A stretch of DNA of 64,000 nucleotides from Catenulispora pinisilvae (lineage in GTDB: Bacteria > Actinomycetota > Actinomycetes > Streptomycetales > Catenulisporaceae): the NCBI RefSeq assembly GCF_015356865.1, contig NZ_JAAFZA010000012.1:1-64000 (forward strand). Reading direction: 5' to 3'. Every line of letters begins with the position of its first letter. The first letter of the stretch is position 1. The notes under the pieces were generated by a model. It saw only the letters and a program-made list of their open reading frames with translations, had not been told where the DNA came from and ran no database searches. A program made the position numbers and the translations under genes. Shown piece after piece: positions 7,203 to 17,012 of this stretch.

Positions 7203-9577
7203 GAGCGGCCCCGCGCGGCAGCGTGGATGACGGCCCGGATCGCATCAGCGCGTCCAGGGATCGCCGGCAGCGCCGGCCGGGTCCGCATGGTGAAGGCCCG
7301 AACGTGCGCGCTCTTCGCCGTGAGCCGAGCTGCGGCTTGGTAGGCGCCGAGATGGGCCAGGTCGTGCTCACCGAGCAGCGGGCCGGTATGTGCGGCGAGT
7401 GCCCGGGCGTCCTGGGGCGAGCAGGTGAAGAAGACCTTGTTCCGGGCGTTGGCCGAGATGCCCTCGGCCAGGTCGGTCGGGAGCTGGGCGAGGTTTTGGT
7501 GGGCGAGTGTGAACGAGACCCGGTAAGCGCGGGCTTCAGCCAGCATGTCCTCCAAGCTGTAGGGCAGGTTCAGGAAGTTGTGGGCTTCGTCGAGGTAGAT
7601 CGCTGCGTCCGGTCGTGCTTGCTCGGGCCGGCCGGCACGGGCGGTCGTCGCCTGCCATGCGGCGGCGAGGATGAAGGAGCCGAGTAGGCGCATCGTGTCG
7701 TCGCCGAGCACGCCTTTCGGGAGCCTGACCAGGCAGATCCCGCCGTCCAAGACCTGGCCGAGGTCGATCGTTGAGCGCGGCTGGGCGATGACGTCGGCCA
7801 CAAACCGGCGGAGTAGGAACGCGCGGAGTTTGTTCTGGAGCGGCGCCGTGATGGCGGCTTGTGACTGGTCCGACAGGTCGGCGAAGCCTGTCCAGAAGTG
7901 ATCAAGCATCCTGTGCCCGGTCTCGGCGAGGCTTGCGGTTCGTGCGGCGCGGAAGACCTTGTCGCTCAGCATTTGTGAGACGTCCGCGAGCGTCGGCGGC
8001 CGGTCCCGGGCTGTGGCCAGGAGAGTCAGACATGTTGCCCGCAGGACGTCGTCCGTCCGCGGACCCCAGGAGGATGCGAACAGCCGACGGAAGATTCCGA
8101 CGAGGTTGTCCACCGTCAGCTCAGGGTCGCCCTGCGCCAGGATGTTGAGACAGGGACGCGGCCCGGAATCTGTCGGATCGATCAGGACCAGCCGGTCGGC
8201 TGCCGACGTCGGCATTCGATCAAGCAGGTCGCCGACCAAGTCGCCCTTCGGGTCCAGGACGAGGACGCCCCGACGGGCCGCCACATCGTCGAGGATCATG
8301 CGCGCCATCAGCGTCGACTTGCCGGAGTTGGTCGCACCCATGATGTGGAAGTGCTGGCGGGTGTCCGGGACTGCGATGCTGACCGGTCGAATTGGTGAGG
8401 TGTCCGCATCGCCGAGGACCTTGTGCCTGTGGGACGCTGCGGGGATTTCCGGGGGTGGGGCGATTGAGCGTGCACCGGCACGGGGCACCCCGACCGCGTC
8501 GGCGTCCAACGGGAGATGCGCGATGCCTGCCAGTTCGGCGACCGTCAGCAGATCGCCCCGGCCCATCCCACGCGGCGTGAGCGCGGATGCCGGGATGGCC
8601 ATGCGGTGCTGAGCCCAGCTGTTCCGTTCAGCGAAGATGCCGAACGAGGAGGTCAGGCTTTTGACGATGCTGTGCAGCCGCTTGTTTGTGTCGGGCCCGG
8701 TTGATTCGGTGCCTGCGGCGTACCGGATCTCGACCGCCCACAGCGGCCCGATCGTCTTCGTGACCGCCGCCCGAAGCGCTGCGGCATGCGCGGGATCGGC
8801 CCGTCCCGCACGCGGGTTCGGGCTCGGTGCCCACTCGTCGAGGAACGTGCCGAGAGGGGTCGCCGGGCCCAGTTCACGAACCGTGCGGGTGCGGAACCGG
8901 TTGAGCTGGAATTGCAGCCGCCGCACCCGACGGCGGGCGGCGGGCCGCGCGAGCACCTGAACGCACGCGCTCTCGGAGGGCCGCAGTCTGCGGCCGACTT
9001 GCAGCAGTGGGCGGAGCGGATCAGAGGTGTACTTGACCTTAAGCGGCAGGTAGGCAGGCTTGGCCAGCCGAAGCCGGCCGCCGGTCGAGGACGGGGTGGT
9101 GATCGGGACTGGAGCTGGCGAGACGAGTTGCACGTGGACACCTGGCCATGCGGCCTCGGCGGCCGTGGCCACGATGCCAGCGGAGATCGAGGCGGGGACC
9201 CAGATGCCGAGGCTGAGACCTCCGCTGGTCCAGAGGAATTCGAAAGCGAGATGGGGCTGCCGGTTCGGGGCTCGCCGCCACCTCGGGCGAAGCAGCGCAT
9301 GGATATGAGTCCAGAACGCTTCGGCGCATCCCGACTCCACCTCAGGCGGGAGCTTGAGGACGACGTACCGCGCCGCGGCGTCCGTCACCGACTGATGCCG
9401 CCGCACTTGCGTGACGTGCCAGTAGGTGAGGGCTGAACAGGACACGGCGCCCAGCCCGGGGACGCCGATAGACCACCAGTCGCAGGCGAACTGTTCGACC
9501 GATGCCAGCGCGCGGGAGAAGAGATCGGCCGGGTGCAACAGCCACTGCCCGAGGAAGGACGAGGTCGGCCCGTTCAT
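7199..9577 (-). CDS. VirD4/TraG-like type IV coupling ATPase
   Basis: 792 aa. N-terminal hydrophobic segments precede a long linker; the ATPase domain begins with Walker A GATNSGKST, then VLVLDPKGDLV (Walker B-like), AAIYLDEAHNFLNL, and an A-H-Q-N-L sensor segment, as in TraG/TraD/VirD4 proteins with a TraM-recognition domain. Role: brings the DNA substrate to the secretion channel at the membrane. Start ATG 9577 is chosen because GAGGAG lies 8 nt upstream and ATG overlaps the VirB4 stop (ATGA); a GTG 9 nt upstream is possible. Confidence 0.9.
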   Translation of the reverse strand: MNGPTSSFLGQWLLHPADLFSRALASVEQFACDWWSIGVPGLGAVSCSALTYWHVTQVRRHQSVTDAAARYVVLKLPPEVESGCAEAFWTHIHALLRPRWRRAPNRQPHLAFEFLWTSGGLSLGIWVPASISAGIVATAAEAAWPGVHVQLVSPAPVPITTPSSTGGRLRLAKPAYLPLKVKYTSDPLRPLLQVGRRLRPSESACVQVLARPAARRRVRRLQFQLNRFRTRTVRELGPATPLGTFLDEWAPSPNPRAGRADPAHAAALRAAVTKTIGPLWAVEIRYAAGTESTGPDTNKRLHSIVKSLTSSFGIFAERNSWAQHRMAIPASALTPRGMGRGDLLTVAELAGIAHLPLDADAVGVPRAGARSIAPPPEIPAASHRHKVLGDADTSPIRPVSIAVPDTRQHFHIMGATNSGKSTLMARMILDDVAARRGVLVLDPKGDLVGDLLDRMPTSAADRLVLIDPTDSGPRPCLNILAQGDPELTVDNLVGIFRRLFASSWGPRTDDVLRATCLTLLATARDRPPTLADVSQMLSDKVFRAARTASLAETGHRMLDHFWTGFADLSDQSQAAITAPLQNKLRAFLLRRFVADVIAQPRSTIDLGQVLDGGICLVRLPKGVLGDDTMRLLGSFILAAAWQATTARAGRPEQARPDAAIYLDEAHNFLNLPYSLEDMLAEARAYRVSFTLAHQNLAQLPTDLAEGISANARNKVFFTCSPQDARALAAHTGPLLGEHDLAHLGAYQAAARLTAKSAHVRAFTMRTRPALPAIPGRADAIRAVIHAAARGRS

Positions 9578-11361
9578 GCACTCCACTCCTCATCGAGACG
9601 AGCCAGCTGGGCCGGATCGGTCGTGCACAACTCGTCCTCACGGGTCGAGGCGACCGCGGAGAACGCCGCCCGCGCATTGCCCTGCATGACCAGGCCTTGG
9701 CCTCGGCCGGCCGACAACAGGAACGCGCGCTCACCGGCCGAGAGCCGGAAGGCATGGGTGATCTGGTCTACGGACTGCGGGGCCTGTCGCAGCAGCACAG
9801 CGCTCGCAGCGTTCGAGACGACAGCCATACCCAGTTCGGTCGAGAGCAGGTCAGCGGCGTCCTGGGTGACGACCGAAAGCCCGGCCCAACACTTCCGCGA
9901 GGCCTTGGCCATGCGGAACAGGAACCGCGCCCCCGCCGGCTCCTTCATCAACCACCACGCTTCGTCGACGACGACCAGACGGCGGCGCCGGTTGGAAGGG
10001 TCGGATACTCGGCGCCACATCAGGTCGAGGGTGAGAAGCGTCCCGATCGGCTTCAGCTCATCGGGCAGCTCGCGCAGCGCGAACACCGCGAGATGGCCAC
10101 CGGCTGAGTGTGCGGTCGGGCCGTCGAAAAGACCGGAGAAGGAGCCAGAGGTGTGCGGTGCCAGTTCGGCTGTGAGTGCTGCGGCGTCCGGCGCATTGGA
10201 AGCGGCGAGAAGTTCGGCGACGTCCCGCAGGGTCGGGGCAGGACGGCGGTGGGTCCGGGCGTCGTTGGTGATCCCCGCCCGTTCATAGGCGCCGAGGATG
10301 GCGCCGTCCAACGCGGCATGCTGGCCCGCGGTCAGATCCCGGCCCAGGAGCACGGACACCACCGTGTGCCCGAACAAGGCCCGGCGACGGATCGCGTCGG
10401 AACTGTCACCAGCGCCAGGGAGGTCGAAGGGGTTGATGCGGACGCCGGGCGCTCCCAGGCTGACGACCGTTCCGCTGACCGCGTGTGCGAGCCGGGCGTA
10501 CTCCTGCTCAGGGTCGATGACCATGACCTCAACGCCCTGGTAGAGGTTCCGGAGGACGTCGAGCTTGGCCAGGTAGGACTTGCCAGCGCCGGACTGGGCC
10601 AGGACCACCGAGTTGTGGTTCGGTGCCGCCCAGCGGTCCCACATCACCAACCCGGAGTCGGTCGCGTTGACGCCGAGGAGTACCGCCGACGTCGAGTTCT
10701 GCGGTAGCGGCAGGTTGCCGGACGTGAACGGGAACAGCGTCGCCAGCGCCTCGGTGTCGAACGTCCGCCGGATCTTCAGCAGGTCCAGGCCCAGGGGCAG
10801 CGCCGAACACCAGCCCTGAACCGTCCGGAACGTCGCCGGGACTAGTCGCAGCAGTATCCCCTCCGCGAGGGACCGGACCTGAGCTGTGAGTTCGGCCAGC
10901 TCATCAGCGTTGTCGGCCTGGAGCGTCAGATAGATCCCGACGCCGAACAGCTTTCCCTCCCCGCAGGCGACCCGGTAAGCGAGTTCGCGCGCGTCAGCGG
11001 CGGCCGCCTCGGTCGCGGGGTCGTCGAGGTGCCCGTGGGTGGCCGCGTGTCGGCGGCCGGATTCGAGTCGGGCGCGTTGCTTGCGCAAGCGGTCCGCGGC
11101 GATCGGGCCCGGGACCGGTTCGATGTGGACGGCGACGCTGATCCGCGCGGGGAAGCTCAGCAGCGGTTCCAGCCAGCCGGCGGAGACCTCGGCCGGGTAG
11201 TCGGCGACCGCGAAGGTCGCGGCCAAGGTGTCACCGACTTTGAGGGTGTGGGTGCCCACTTCGAGGCTGGACGGACCCAGGCCCAGGACGTTCCGCGTTT
11301 GAGTCGCGGGCCGCTTCGCCCAGATGGGCAGCACGCTGAGTGCTGCGGTGAGTGAGGACAC
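9574..11361 (-). CDS. VirB4-like conjugation ATPase
   Basis: 595 aa. Walker A GAGKSY in LAQSGAGKSYLAKLDVL, then MVIDPEQEY, LVVVDEAWWLM (Walker B) and SVVTQDAADLL, the typical VirB4/TraC order. The N-terminal third is the usual VirB4 channel-associated region. It energises assembly of the mating channel at the inner face of the membrane. Tightly coupled: stop codon overlaps the start of the VirD4 gene; the PrgI gene ends 2 nt before the start. Confidence 0.9.
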   Translation of the reverse strand: MSSLTAALSVLPIWAKRPATQTRNVLGLGPSSLEVGTHTLKVGDTLAATFAVADYPAEVSAGWLEPLLSFPARISVAVHIEPVPGPIAADRLRKQRARLESGRRHAATHGHLDDPATEAAAADARELAYRVACGEGKLFGVGIYLTLQADNADELAELTAQVRSLAEGILLRLVPATFRTVQGWCSALPLGLDLLKIRRTFDTEALATLFPFTSGNLPLPQNSTSAVLLGVNATDSGLVMWDRWAAPNHNSVVLAQSGAGKSYLAKLDVLRNLYQGVEVMVIDPEQEYARLAHAVSGTVVSLGAPGVRINPFDLPGAGDSSDAIRRRALFGHTVVSVLLGRDLTAGQHAALDGAILGAYERAGITNDARTHRRPAPTLRDVAELLAASNAPDAAALTAELAPHTSGSFSGLFDGPTAHSAGGHLAVFALRELPDELKPIGTLLTLDLMWRRVSDPSNRRRRLVVVDEAWWLMKEPAGARFLFRMAKASRKCWAGLSVVTQDAADLLSTELGMAVVSNAASAVLLRQAPQSVDQITHAFRLSAGERAFLLSAGRGQGLVMQGNARAAFSAVASTREDELCTTDPAQLARLDEEWSA

Positions 11362-11363
11362 GA

Positions 11364-12251
11364 TCAGACTCCAGAGGGGTCGAGCAGTGCACGGAGATCG
11401 GCGGAGGCGGCCTCGTGGCCGAGTGGCGTGACGCGGATTTCGCAGGCGGCGAGGTGACTGACGGCGTCCTCGGCGCGACGGGCGACCCGCTGAGCGGCGG
11501 CCTTGCCCTGCTCGCGTAGCGCGAGATGGATGCTCCGGGCCAGCAGAACCCGGGTCAAGGCGAGACCGCCAAGGAAGTCGGCGTGCTCCTGGGCTGCGTG
11601 GCCGAGGGCGGGATGCGGAAGGCTATTTGCCTGGTCGCGCAGGGTGTTGACGAAGCCGCTCACGTCGGCCGGGGCGTTGGTTGACGTGATCTGTGTCGGT
11701 CCGCTGAGGGAGTTGAGCCAGCGAGCGAAGCCGCCAAGGAGAAGGTCTTGCTCGTCGGCGGTGCGCAGCCCGAAGTTGATGGTGCTCGCGCCGGCCATCA
11801 AGGTGGTCCCGTCGGTGCCGAGGTCGATCAGGCCGGTGTCGTCGAGGCCGGTGATCGGCAGCGAGAGCGGCGCGGGTGAGCGCGGCGACGGCGACTCGCT
11901 CAGAGCGTCGGAGAGAAGCGGCGGCGGCGGCATCAGGCCTTCCGGCGCCATTACCTGGCGCCGAGGTGAGCGCATCTGCCTGAGCGCTGCGGCTAGGAGG
12001 CGGTCGATGCTCAGGCCGTCGCGTTCAGTGGAAATGGCAACGCCAACGACCACCAGGACGAACACGGCCGGGACCAGGAAGACCAACGGCGAGACCCACA
12101 CGCGCACGCCGAGCCATACGCACCAGAGCACTGCCGCTGTGCCGCCCACGATCGCGACTTGCCGGGCCGTCGCTGGCCCGAGCACCCGATCGGGGCGGCT
12201 GACATCGGTGGGGATACGGACCGCGCTGTATCCGGCTGAATCATCCGACAC
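11364..12251 (-). CDS. PrgI-family / VirB3-like membrane protein
   Basis: 295 aa, GTG start after AAAGGTG. The N-terminus (RIPTDVSRPDRVLGPATARQ) followed by two adjacent membrane helices (about residues 30-75) matches the PrgI family, the Gram-positive counterpart of VirB3, which sits directly ahead of VirB4 in T4SS operons. A long soluble part follows, including a GLRTADEQ motif region. It lies 6 nt after the VirB6-like gene and 2 nt before VirB4. Confidence 0.8.
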   Translation of the reverse strand: MSDDSAGYSAVRIPTDVSRPDRVLGPATARQVAIVGGTAAVLWCVWLGVRVWVSPLVFLVPAVFVLVVVGVAISTERDGLSIDRLLAAALRQMRSPRRQVMAPEGLMPPPPLLSDALSESPSPRSPAPLSLPITGLDDTGLIDLGTDGTTLMAGASTINFGLRTADEQDLLLGGFARWLNSLSGPTQITSTNAPADVSGFVNTLRDQANSLPHPALGHAAQEHADFLGGLALTRVLLARSIHLALREQGKAAAQRVARRAEDAVSHLAACEIRVTPLGHEAASADLRALLDPSGV

Positions 12252-12257
12252 GAGGTG

Positions 12258-13940
12258 TCACCTTTCGCCTAAAGGTCTGACCTGGGGTTTGACGGTGTTT
12301 GTGGGCTGCACTACGCGAGGGCTGGCCGGTGACTTTGACGGCTTCTTGATGGGGCCCACCGGAGGCCGAAGGCCCGGCGAGGCTGGGCTCTCGCGAAGGG
12401 GCTGTGCCGACTTCTGCGGCACCGTGGGCGATCGCATAGGGCGCGGGGGCGGAGGCTTCGCGGCGGTTGTCGGAGGCCGGGGCGGTGTCGGCTGGACCCG
12501 CAGGCTTCGAGGCGTGTCGTTGGCCGGCCGATCCGCAGCTGCGGGGTCTGATGCGTTGGCGGCCGGTTGCGATGGCGCTGCACTTCGCGGTTCGCCAGGC
12601 AGCGGCGGCAGCGGACCGAACTTGCCGTGACCCGGTCCGGTGCACGGTCGGGGGCCAGGTCCGGGACCACCGCCGGGCGAAGTCGGCGGAGGCGGGGGCA
12701 ACCGGGGGCCGCCGCTGCCCGGTCGGGATTGGCGGCGCCCGACATTCAAGCGGCTGGTGATCGCGCCGAAGGCCTGGTACTGCAAGTAGCTGCGCGCCAA
12801 GCTCGTGACCCGTGTGGGCCCGAACGCGCTGCGGTTGAGGACGATGCGGCCGGTCCACACCGGGATCTTGATCAGGAGGAAGAACAAGACCAGGCACATC
12901 AGCAGGTCCGTCAGTCCGCCGCTGGTTGGCAGGCCCAGTTCGTTGTCCGCGTTCGGGTCGAAGAAGACCTGTATGCAGACGACCAGGACCAGAGCTTGAA
13001 CGACCTGCGTTGCCAGGCATCCCGCGATGGCTCGCCACCACAGCTTGGCCAGTCCTTCGGTCTGCGGAAGCGCGTGACAGGCAAAGGCGAGGGGTGCGCC
13101 GGCTGCCAGCACCATGAGCGCTGCGGCTCGGACAAGCCCTGTGACGACCAGCGCAACGCCTAGCGCGGCGATGACGCCGCCGATCACGACCAGGAAGAGC
13201 TCGCCGATTCCGCCGGGGAGGAAGACCTCGTAGACGATGAGCGTGGTCAACCGAGAGCCGATGCCTTCGGTCGACACCTTCCCGTTCATGAGGGCGCCAA
13301 CGAGCGCGTTCCCGAGTGACACCGCCTGGCAGATCAGCCACAGGGAAGCGTTCGAAGCGACGATGCCGATGACGAGCCGGGGCGCGATCTCTTTGAGGGA
13401 GCCGCGGGCCTCAAGTCCTCCGTGGGCCATGACGATCACGCCACCGGCCAGGATGAAGAGGACGTAAAGCGTGTTCGCCAGGACCGCTACTGAAGTCCAG
13501 ATGCTTGCGACTCTGCCGCTGCTCAGGTCGGGGCTCGACAGCAGCGAGGAGGTAACGAGGTGAAGCACCGGGTCTAAGGCCGACTTCACCAGGTCGCCGA
13601 GCCAGGTGTCGATCGCCTTCTCGATCTGGCCCGGGATGTCCCACCAGGACGGGTCCGAGTGCTCGGAGCCGAAGGAACCCGGGGCCGGCGACGGTGGTGC
13701 CATCGACCCGCCGCCGACCAGCGGGCCGTAGATGCCGGGCGCAGGGGTCGGAGCGGGCGGCGGGACAGGTGCCGGGGCCGTCGCTGCGGTCGCCGCGCGG
13801 TGAGGAGCGATGGCAGCAGCCGATCCGCTCGCGGCAGCATCCGCACGAGCAGACCCGATCATCGTGCACACCACCAGCACGACCACCGAAGCCGCCAACG
13901 AAAGGATCGAGATCCACCGCGGCCTCGGCCGCTCGTTCAC
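12258..13940 (-). CDS. VirB6/TrbL-like conjugation channel protein
   Basis: 560 aa polytopic membrane protein. N-terminal signal-like helix (about 10-33), Pro/Ala-rich external stretch, then about six to seven membrane helices between residues 130 and 385, and a very Pro-rich cytoplasmic tail (about 405-560). A WWDIPGQIEKAIDTWLGDLV amphipathic segment precedes the membrane core, as in actinobacterial VirB6-like proteins of conjugative elements. Start overlaps the pilin-like gene stop by 4 nt (ATGA). Confidence 0.8.
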   Translation of the reverse strand: MNERPRPRWISILSLAASVVVLVVCTMIGSARADAAASGSAAAIAPHRAATAATAPAPVPPPAPTPAPGIYGPLVGGGSMAPPSPAPGSFGSEHSDPSWWDIPGQIEKAIDTWLGDLVKSALDPVLHLVTSSLLSSPDLSSGRVASIWTSVAVLANTLYVLFILAGGVIVMAHGGLEARGSLKEIAPRLVIGIVASNASLWLICQAVSLGNALVGALMNGKVSTEGIGSRLTTLIVYEVFLPGGIGELFLVVIGGVIAALGVALVVTGLVRAAALMVLAAGAPLAFACHALPQTEGLAKLWWRAIAGCLATQVVQALVLVVCIQVFFDPNADNELGLPTSGGLTDLLMCLVLFFLLIKIPVWTGRIVLNRSAFGPTRVTSLARSYLQYQAFGAITSRLNVGRRQSRPGSGGPRLPPPPPTSPGGGPGPGPRPCTGPGHGKFGPLPPLPGEPRSAAPSQPAANASDPAAADRPANDTPRSLRVQPTPPRPPTTAAKPPPPRPMRSPTVPQKSAQPLRESPASPGLRPPVGPIKKPSKSPASPRVVQPTNTVKPQVRPLGER

Positions 13941-14419
13941 GAGGCGCCGACCATCGACTTGAGGGCATCGACCAGGACCGGCGCGAGTACGGCGAGTGCG
14001 TAGCCATAGGCCGCGGACTTCAGTGCTCCCTTGGCCTTCATCACCTCGCTCTCGTTGCCGCCGGCCAGCAGATAGCGCAGGCCGCCGATGGTGACCAAGA
14101 CAGTCGCCAGGCCCGACAGAAGCCCGATGATCCAGTCCCGGACGTTGTTCATCACCTGGGGCAGGGTCGCTGCGGCTCGCAGCTGGTCTGCGAGGACCGC
14201 GACCGGGGCCGCCGGGTCGTCTGGCGGCACGGCGGCCATGCCGGTCGGGGTGAAGAAGGGCATGAGCTCCGGCGGTGCCTCGGTCGCATCGGCTGGGACG
14301 GTGATCGTCGCCGGGGTCGGAGGCTGCGAGACGTCGGCCGCAGCCGGCACCATTCCGATGCTGGCTGCGGTGAGTACGCCGGCTGATAGGACTGCGGCGT
14401 TTCGAAGGAAGCGGGTCAT
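13937..14419 (-). CDS. VirB2-like pilin/TrbC-type small membrane protein
   Basis: 160 aa. Signal peptide (about residues 1-28, cleavage near AAA-DV), a Pro-rich middle, then two helices (about 95-118 and 130-152) separated by a short AGGNESEVMKAKG loop. This two-helix layout and its place ahead of the VirB6-like gene fit a VirB2/TrbC-type component of the mating channel. Sequence similarity to classical VirB2 is weak, so the call rests largely on layout and context. Confidence 0.65.
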   Translation of the reverse strand: MTRFLRNAAVLSAGVLTAASIGMVPAAADVSQPPTPATITVPADATEAPPELMPFFTPTGMAAVPPDDPAAPVAVLADQLRAAATLPQVMNNVRDWIIGLLSGLATVLVTIGGLRYLLAGGNESEVMKAKGALKSAAYGYALAVLAPVLVDALKSMVGAS

Positions 14420-14488
14420 GGCTCTGATCTCCTGCGCGTCGGTGGTTTGCCTTCGCGACCGAAAGCCGAGCGGGACCGCGTCCAGGGG

Positions 14489-15304
14489 TCAGGCGGCGGG
14501 CGAGAGTTCAGCCGATCGGCTCAGAGCAGGCCGCTGAATAGGCCGCTGAGCAGCCTGGATTGCGCGGACCCGGGCTTCGTGGGCCCGTGGACGCTGGGTG
14601 CCGGTGACGAACGCGACCAGCCGTGCTTCCGCGCGCTGGCGGCGGATCTTCACGGCGTTGTACGAGACGCCGAGCTGGGCCGCGTAGTCCTCCATATCGA
14701 CGCGACCGAGCCGCGTTGCGGAGATCAGCTCGGCGTCGGATTCCGAGATGGCCCCGGCCGCCACCGCTCGCATGAGAACCAGATCAGGGTGGCCCGCAGG
14801 ACTCAGCACGCAGGTCTTCTCGGAGATCTCCTCTTCGTGCTCGGCTGTCCGACGGTGCGCGACGACGAACGCGTGGCCCGCGCGGTAGGCCGCCCACCGG
14901 AGCTTCGTCATGATGCCGGGCGACTCGACGTCCACGACGACCACGTGGGCGAGGAACCCGGCAAGGATCTCGGCGTCCAACTCCTCAACCTCTCCGTCGA
15001 AGCCGTGTGCGAGCCCGGCTGCGACGTTCCGAAGCGCGGGCAACGCCATGCCGGCGGCGGCCAGGAGCCACGTCTTGTCGTGGCGGGCGCGGCGGATCAC
15101 CTCGGCCCACACAGCGTCGCGCGCGGCCTGGGACGCACCAGCCAACAGGAGCCGCTGAAGCTCGTTGACGGGGACGGCTGCGGCGGGCAGGTCGGGAGAG
15201 AGCCCGGTGGTGTCGAGTGAGAGAGCAACCGAGCTCGCGCACAGGGTGTTGAACGATTCGGCAGCCAGGTCCAGCGCGGAAGGAGAGACGGTGTAGCGGC
15301 CCAC
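14489..15304 (-). CDS. Regulator-like protein with sigma-70 region 4-type HTH
   Basis: 271 aa. The N-terminal two thirds is Ala-rich and helical with no recognised domain; residues about 185-235 (ISATRLGRVDMEDYAAQLGVSYNAVKIRRQRAEARLV) read as a region-4-like helix-turn-helix. First gene of the leftward T4SS operon, 70 nt upstream of the pilin-like gene. Probably controls transfer gene expression; this is inference. No region 2 of a true sigma factor is seen. Confidence 0.65.
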   Translation of the reverse strand: MGRYTVSPSALDLAAESFNTLCASSVALSLDTTGLSPDLPAAAVPVNELQRLLLAGASQAARDAVWAEVIRRARHDKTWLLAAAGMALPALRNVAAGLAHGFDGEVEELDAEILAGFLAHVVVVDVESPGIMTKLRWAAYRAGHAFVVAHRRTAEHEEEISEKTCVLSPAGHPDLVLMRAVAAGAISESDAELISATRLGRVDMEDYAAQLGVSYNAVKIRRQRAEARLVAFVTGTQRPRAHEARVRAIQAAQRPIQRPALSRSAELSPAA

Positions 15305-15854
15305 GAGGGCACCTCCATGAGGTCAGCGGATGGATTCCGCCGCTCATGGGGCTCGCTGGCCCTCAAGCGATCGTCAAAGGATCGGTTCGCTTGGGACCTG
15401 GTCCAGGTCTCGTCAGTGAGCGTTCGTGACCTGCGAGTTTGGTGATGTCTTGTGAGCGTTGAGGGCCAGACGGTGGTTGCAGTGATCCCCTCAAGGACGG
15501 CTCAGATCTGCGTGACCATCGGTACGGCCTGATCGGGTTTTTGAGTCGCCGCTGATGAGCCGTCGGTCTGAACTCTCGGTGTTCTGGCTCGCGATCACCC
15601 GGTTGGCGCTGCTCGGTACCTAGAGCCGGCCCCTGGGGGCTGATCGCTGCCGCGCTGGGCAGTGAATAAGAGCTCTGGGATATGTCTCGCAGGCAGCGAA
15701 TGCCGGCCGTTGCAATTGGGCCCGGAAGCCGCGGCGTCCATCACCCATATGGCGCTGACCCCTCGACGCCCGCTCGCGGGCTTTCGGTGCTGACTACATC
15801 CCAAGATCTTGGCGTCACAGTGCGCCTGGATCGTCAGCATGAAGCGAGGCGTCC
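15305..15854. other. Divergent control region between transfer operon and methyltransferase
   Basis: 550 bp without a gene. Contains an 11-bp inverted repeat CTGGCCCTCAA / TTGAGGGCCAG (15356-15366 and 15459-15469), two TGAGCGTT copies (about 15417 and 15453), and a perfect 12-bp palindrome CCAAGATCTTGG (15801-15812) upstream of the methyltransferase start. Promoters for both directions should lie here. Confidence 0.5.
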
Positions 15855-16541
15855 ATGTCAGATTTCAGGCGTGCTGTGGGTTCCGAAGACTCCCGGCAAA
15901 CAGTCGCGGGGTTGGCTATCGCGCGCTACACCGAGCCGCAGGGGCTGGTCGTCGATCTCGGTTGTGGGGCTGGCTCTACGTTGGTCGAGGCGATCCGTGC
16001 TGATCGGCTCGCGATCGGCGTTGAGCGCAACTCGCGGCTGGCGCGGGAGGCCCGTGAGGCAGTGGTCAGCGCCACAGCGCATGGCGGCCCGGGATTCGCT
16101 GCGGTGGTCGTCGGTGAGTTGGCCGACGTTCCCGAACTCGTCGGGCCCGACTCGTTGGGGAAGGTCTCGCTCGTCCTCATCGATCTCGCTCGGGCCGGTG
16201 TGCTCGGGACGCATGGGCGTCCGGATGCCTCAGGAGTTCTGGATCGGTTCTCTGAGGCGCTACATGCCGCGCGGGGCCTGCTGCGGGCTGACGGGCACGT
16301 CGTCATCACGGCCCGGGAACGAGATCGGGTTTGCTGGTCTCTGGCGGACCTCTTGTCCGAGCTGGGCGTGGGACTGGACTTCCGCGTCGTCGAGTCTGAT
16401 GACGACGCTGCACGAGGCAGCTTCTGTCGAGTGCGATGCGCAGCAGCCGGACGTACCGACGTTGTGGTCCTCAAGTTGGCGAGCTCTGCGGAGAGCGCGG
16501 AGCCTGCGACACGACACGAATCTGCCGGTGTCGGTAGTTGA
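15855..16541 (+). CDS. SAM-dependent methyltransferase
   Basis: 228 aa. Class I Rossmann methyltransferase: motif I VVDLGCGAGSTLVEAI (residues about 31-46), acidic end of strand 2 at GVERNSR, a motif-IV-like VLIDLAR and later strands ending in VVVLKL. The substrate cannot be told from sequence; an NPPY-type DNA-adenine motif is not seen. It is the first rightward gene of the integration end of the element, so it may be cargo or modify element DNA or host factors. Confidence 0.65.
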   Translation: MSDFRRAVGSEDSRQTVAGLAIARYTEPQGLVVDLGCGAGSTLVEAIRADRLAIGVERNSRLAREAREAVVSATAHGGPGFAAVVVGELADVPELVGPDSLGKVSLVLIDLARAGVLGTHGRPDASGVLDRFSEALHAARGLLRADGHVVITARERDRVCWSLADLLSELGVGLDFRVVESDDDAARGSFCRVRCAAAGRTDVVVLKLASSAESAEPATRHESAGVGS

Positions 16542-16560
16542 TCGCGAACGGCCCTGGGTG

Positions 16561-16607
16561 TTGACTCATGGCAATGAGTTGTCAACATATCGTGATGAGT
16601 TGCCAAC
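16561..16607 (+). promoter_or_regulatory. Paired operator-like repeat upstream of excisionase gene
   Basis: ATGAGTTGTCAAC (16574-16586) and ATGAGTTGCCAAC (16595-16607) are direct repeats offset by exactly 21 bp, two helical turns, and each is itself a near-palindrome. They overlap a possible promoter (TTGACT at 16561). They lie about 60 bp before the excisionase start. A repressor or Xis binding pair is the likely reading. Confidence 0.55.
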
Positions 16608-16668
16608 TTGTTTCTGCGGGTCCTGAGACCGAACTGTCCAGCGCACGAGTAGGAGAAGGAGCCAGCAA

Positions 16669-16908
16669 GTGGACAGTCGGAACGGCGAGTCCGCAGAGTC
16701 GACGATGCCGAGCACGCCGCAGTCCTTCACAGTCGCTGAGGTTGCAGCCAGGTACCGCGTCGACAACTCGACGATCTATCGGGAGATCAAGGGAAAGCGC
16801 ATCACGATCTTCCGGGTGGGGCCAGGGCAGGGAGCGATTCGCATCTCGCGGCATGCGCTCGAAGCGTACGAGGCGCGCGTGACGGTTGAGGCCGAAACCG
16901 TTGCCTAA
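16669..16908 (+). CDS. Excisionase-like HTH protein
   Basis: 79 aa. MerR/HTH_17-type fold: SFTVAEVAARYRVDNSTIYREIKGKRI followed by a beta wing and RISRHALEAYEA (residues about 19-70), characteristic of recombination directionality factors of tyrosine integrases. Located just upstream of the integrase gene, with the paired repeat upstream. Expected to bend att DNA and favour excision. Confidence 0.8.
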   Translation: MDSRNGESAESTMPSTPQSFTVAEVAARYRVDNSTIYREIKGKRITIFRVGPGQGAIRISRHALEAYEARVTVEAETVA

Positions 16909-17012
16909 GCGGGCCTGATCGCTGGTGGCGTCGGCTCGGCGGCGCCACCAGCACTCTTCGTCGAGGACGGCAAGAACGACGGATCACACGCACGAGAAGG
17001 AGACGGGGAAGC

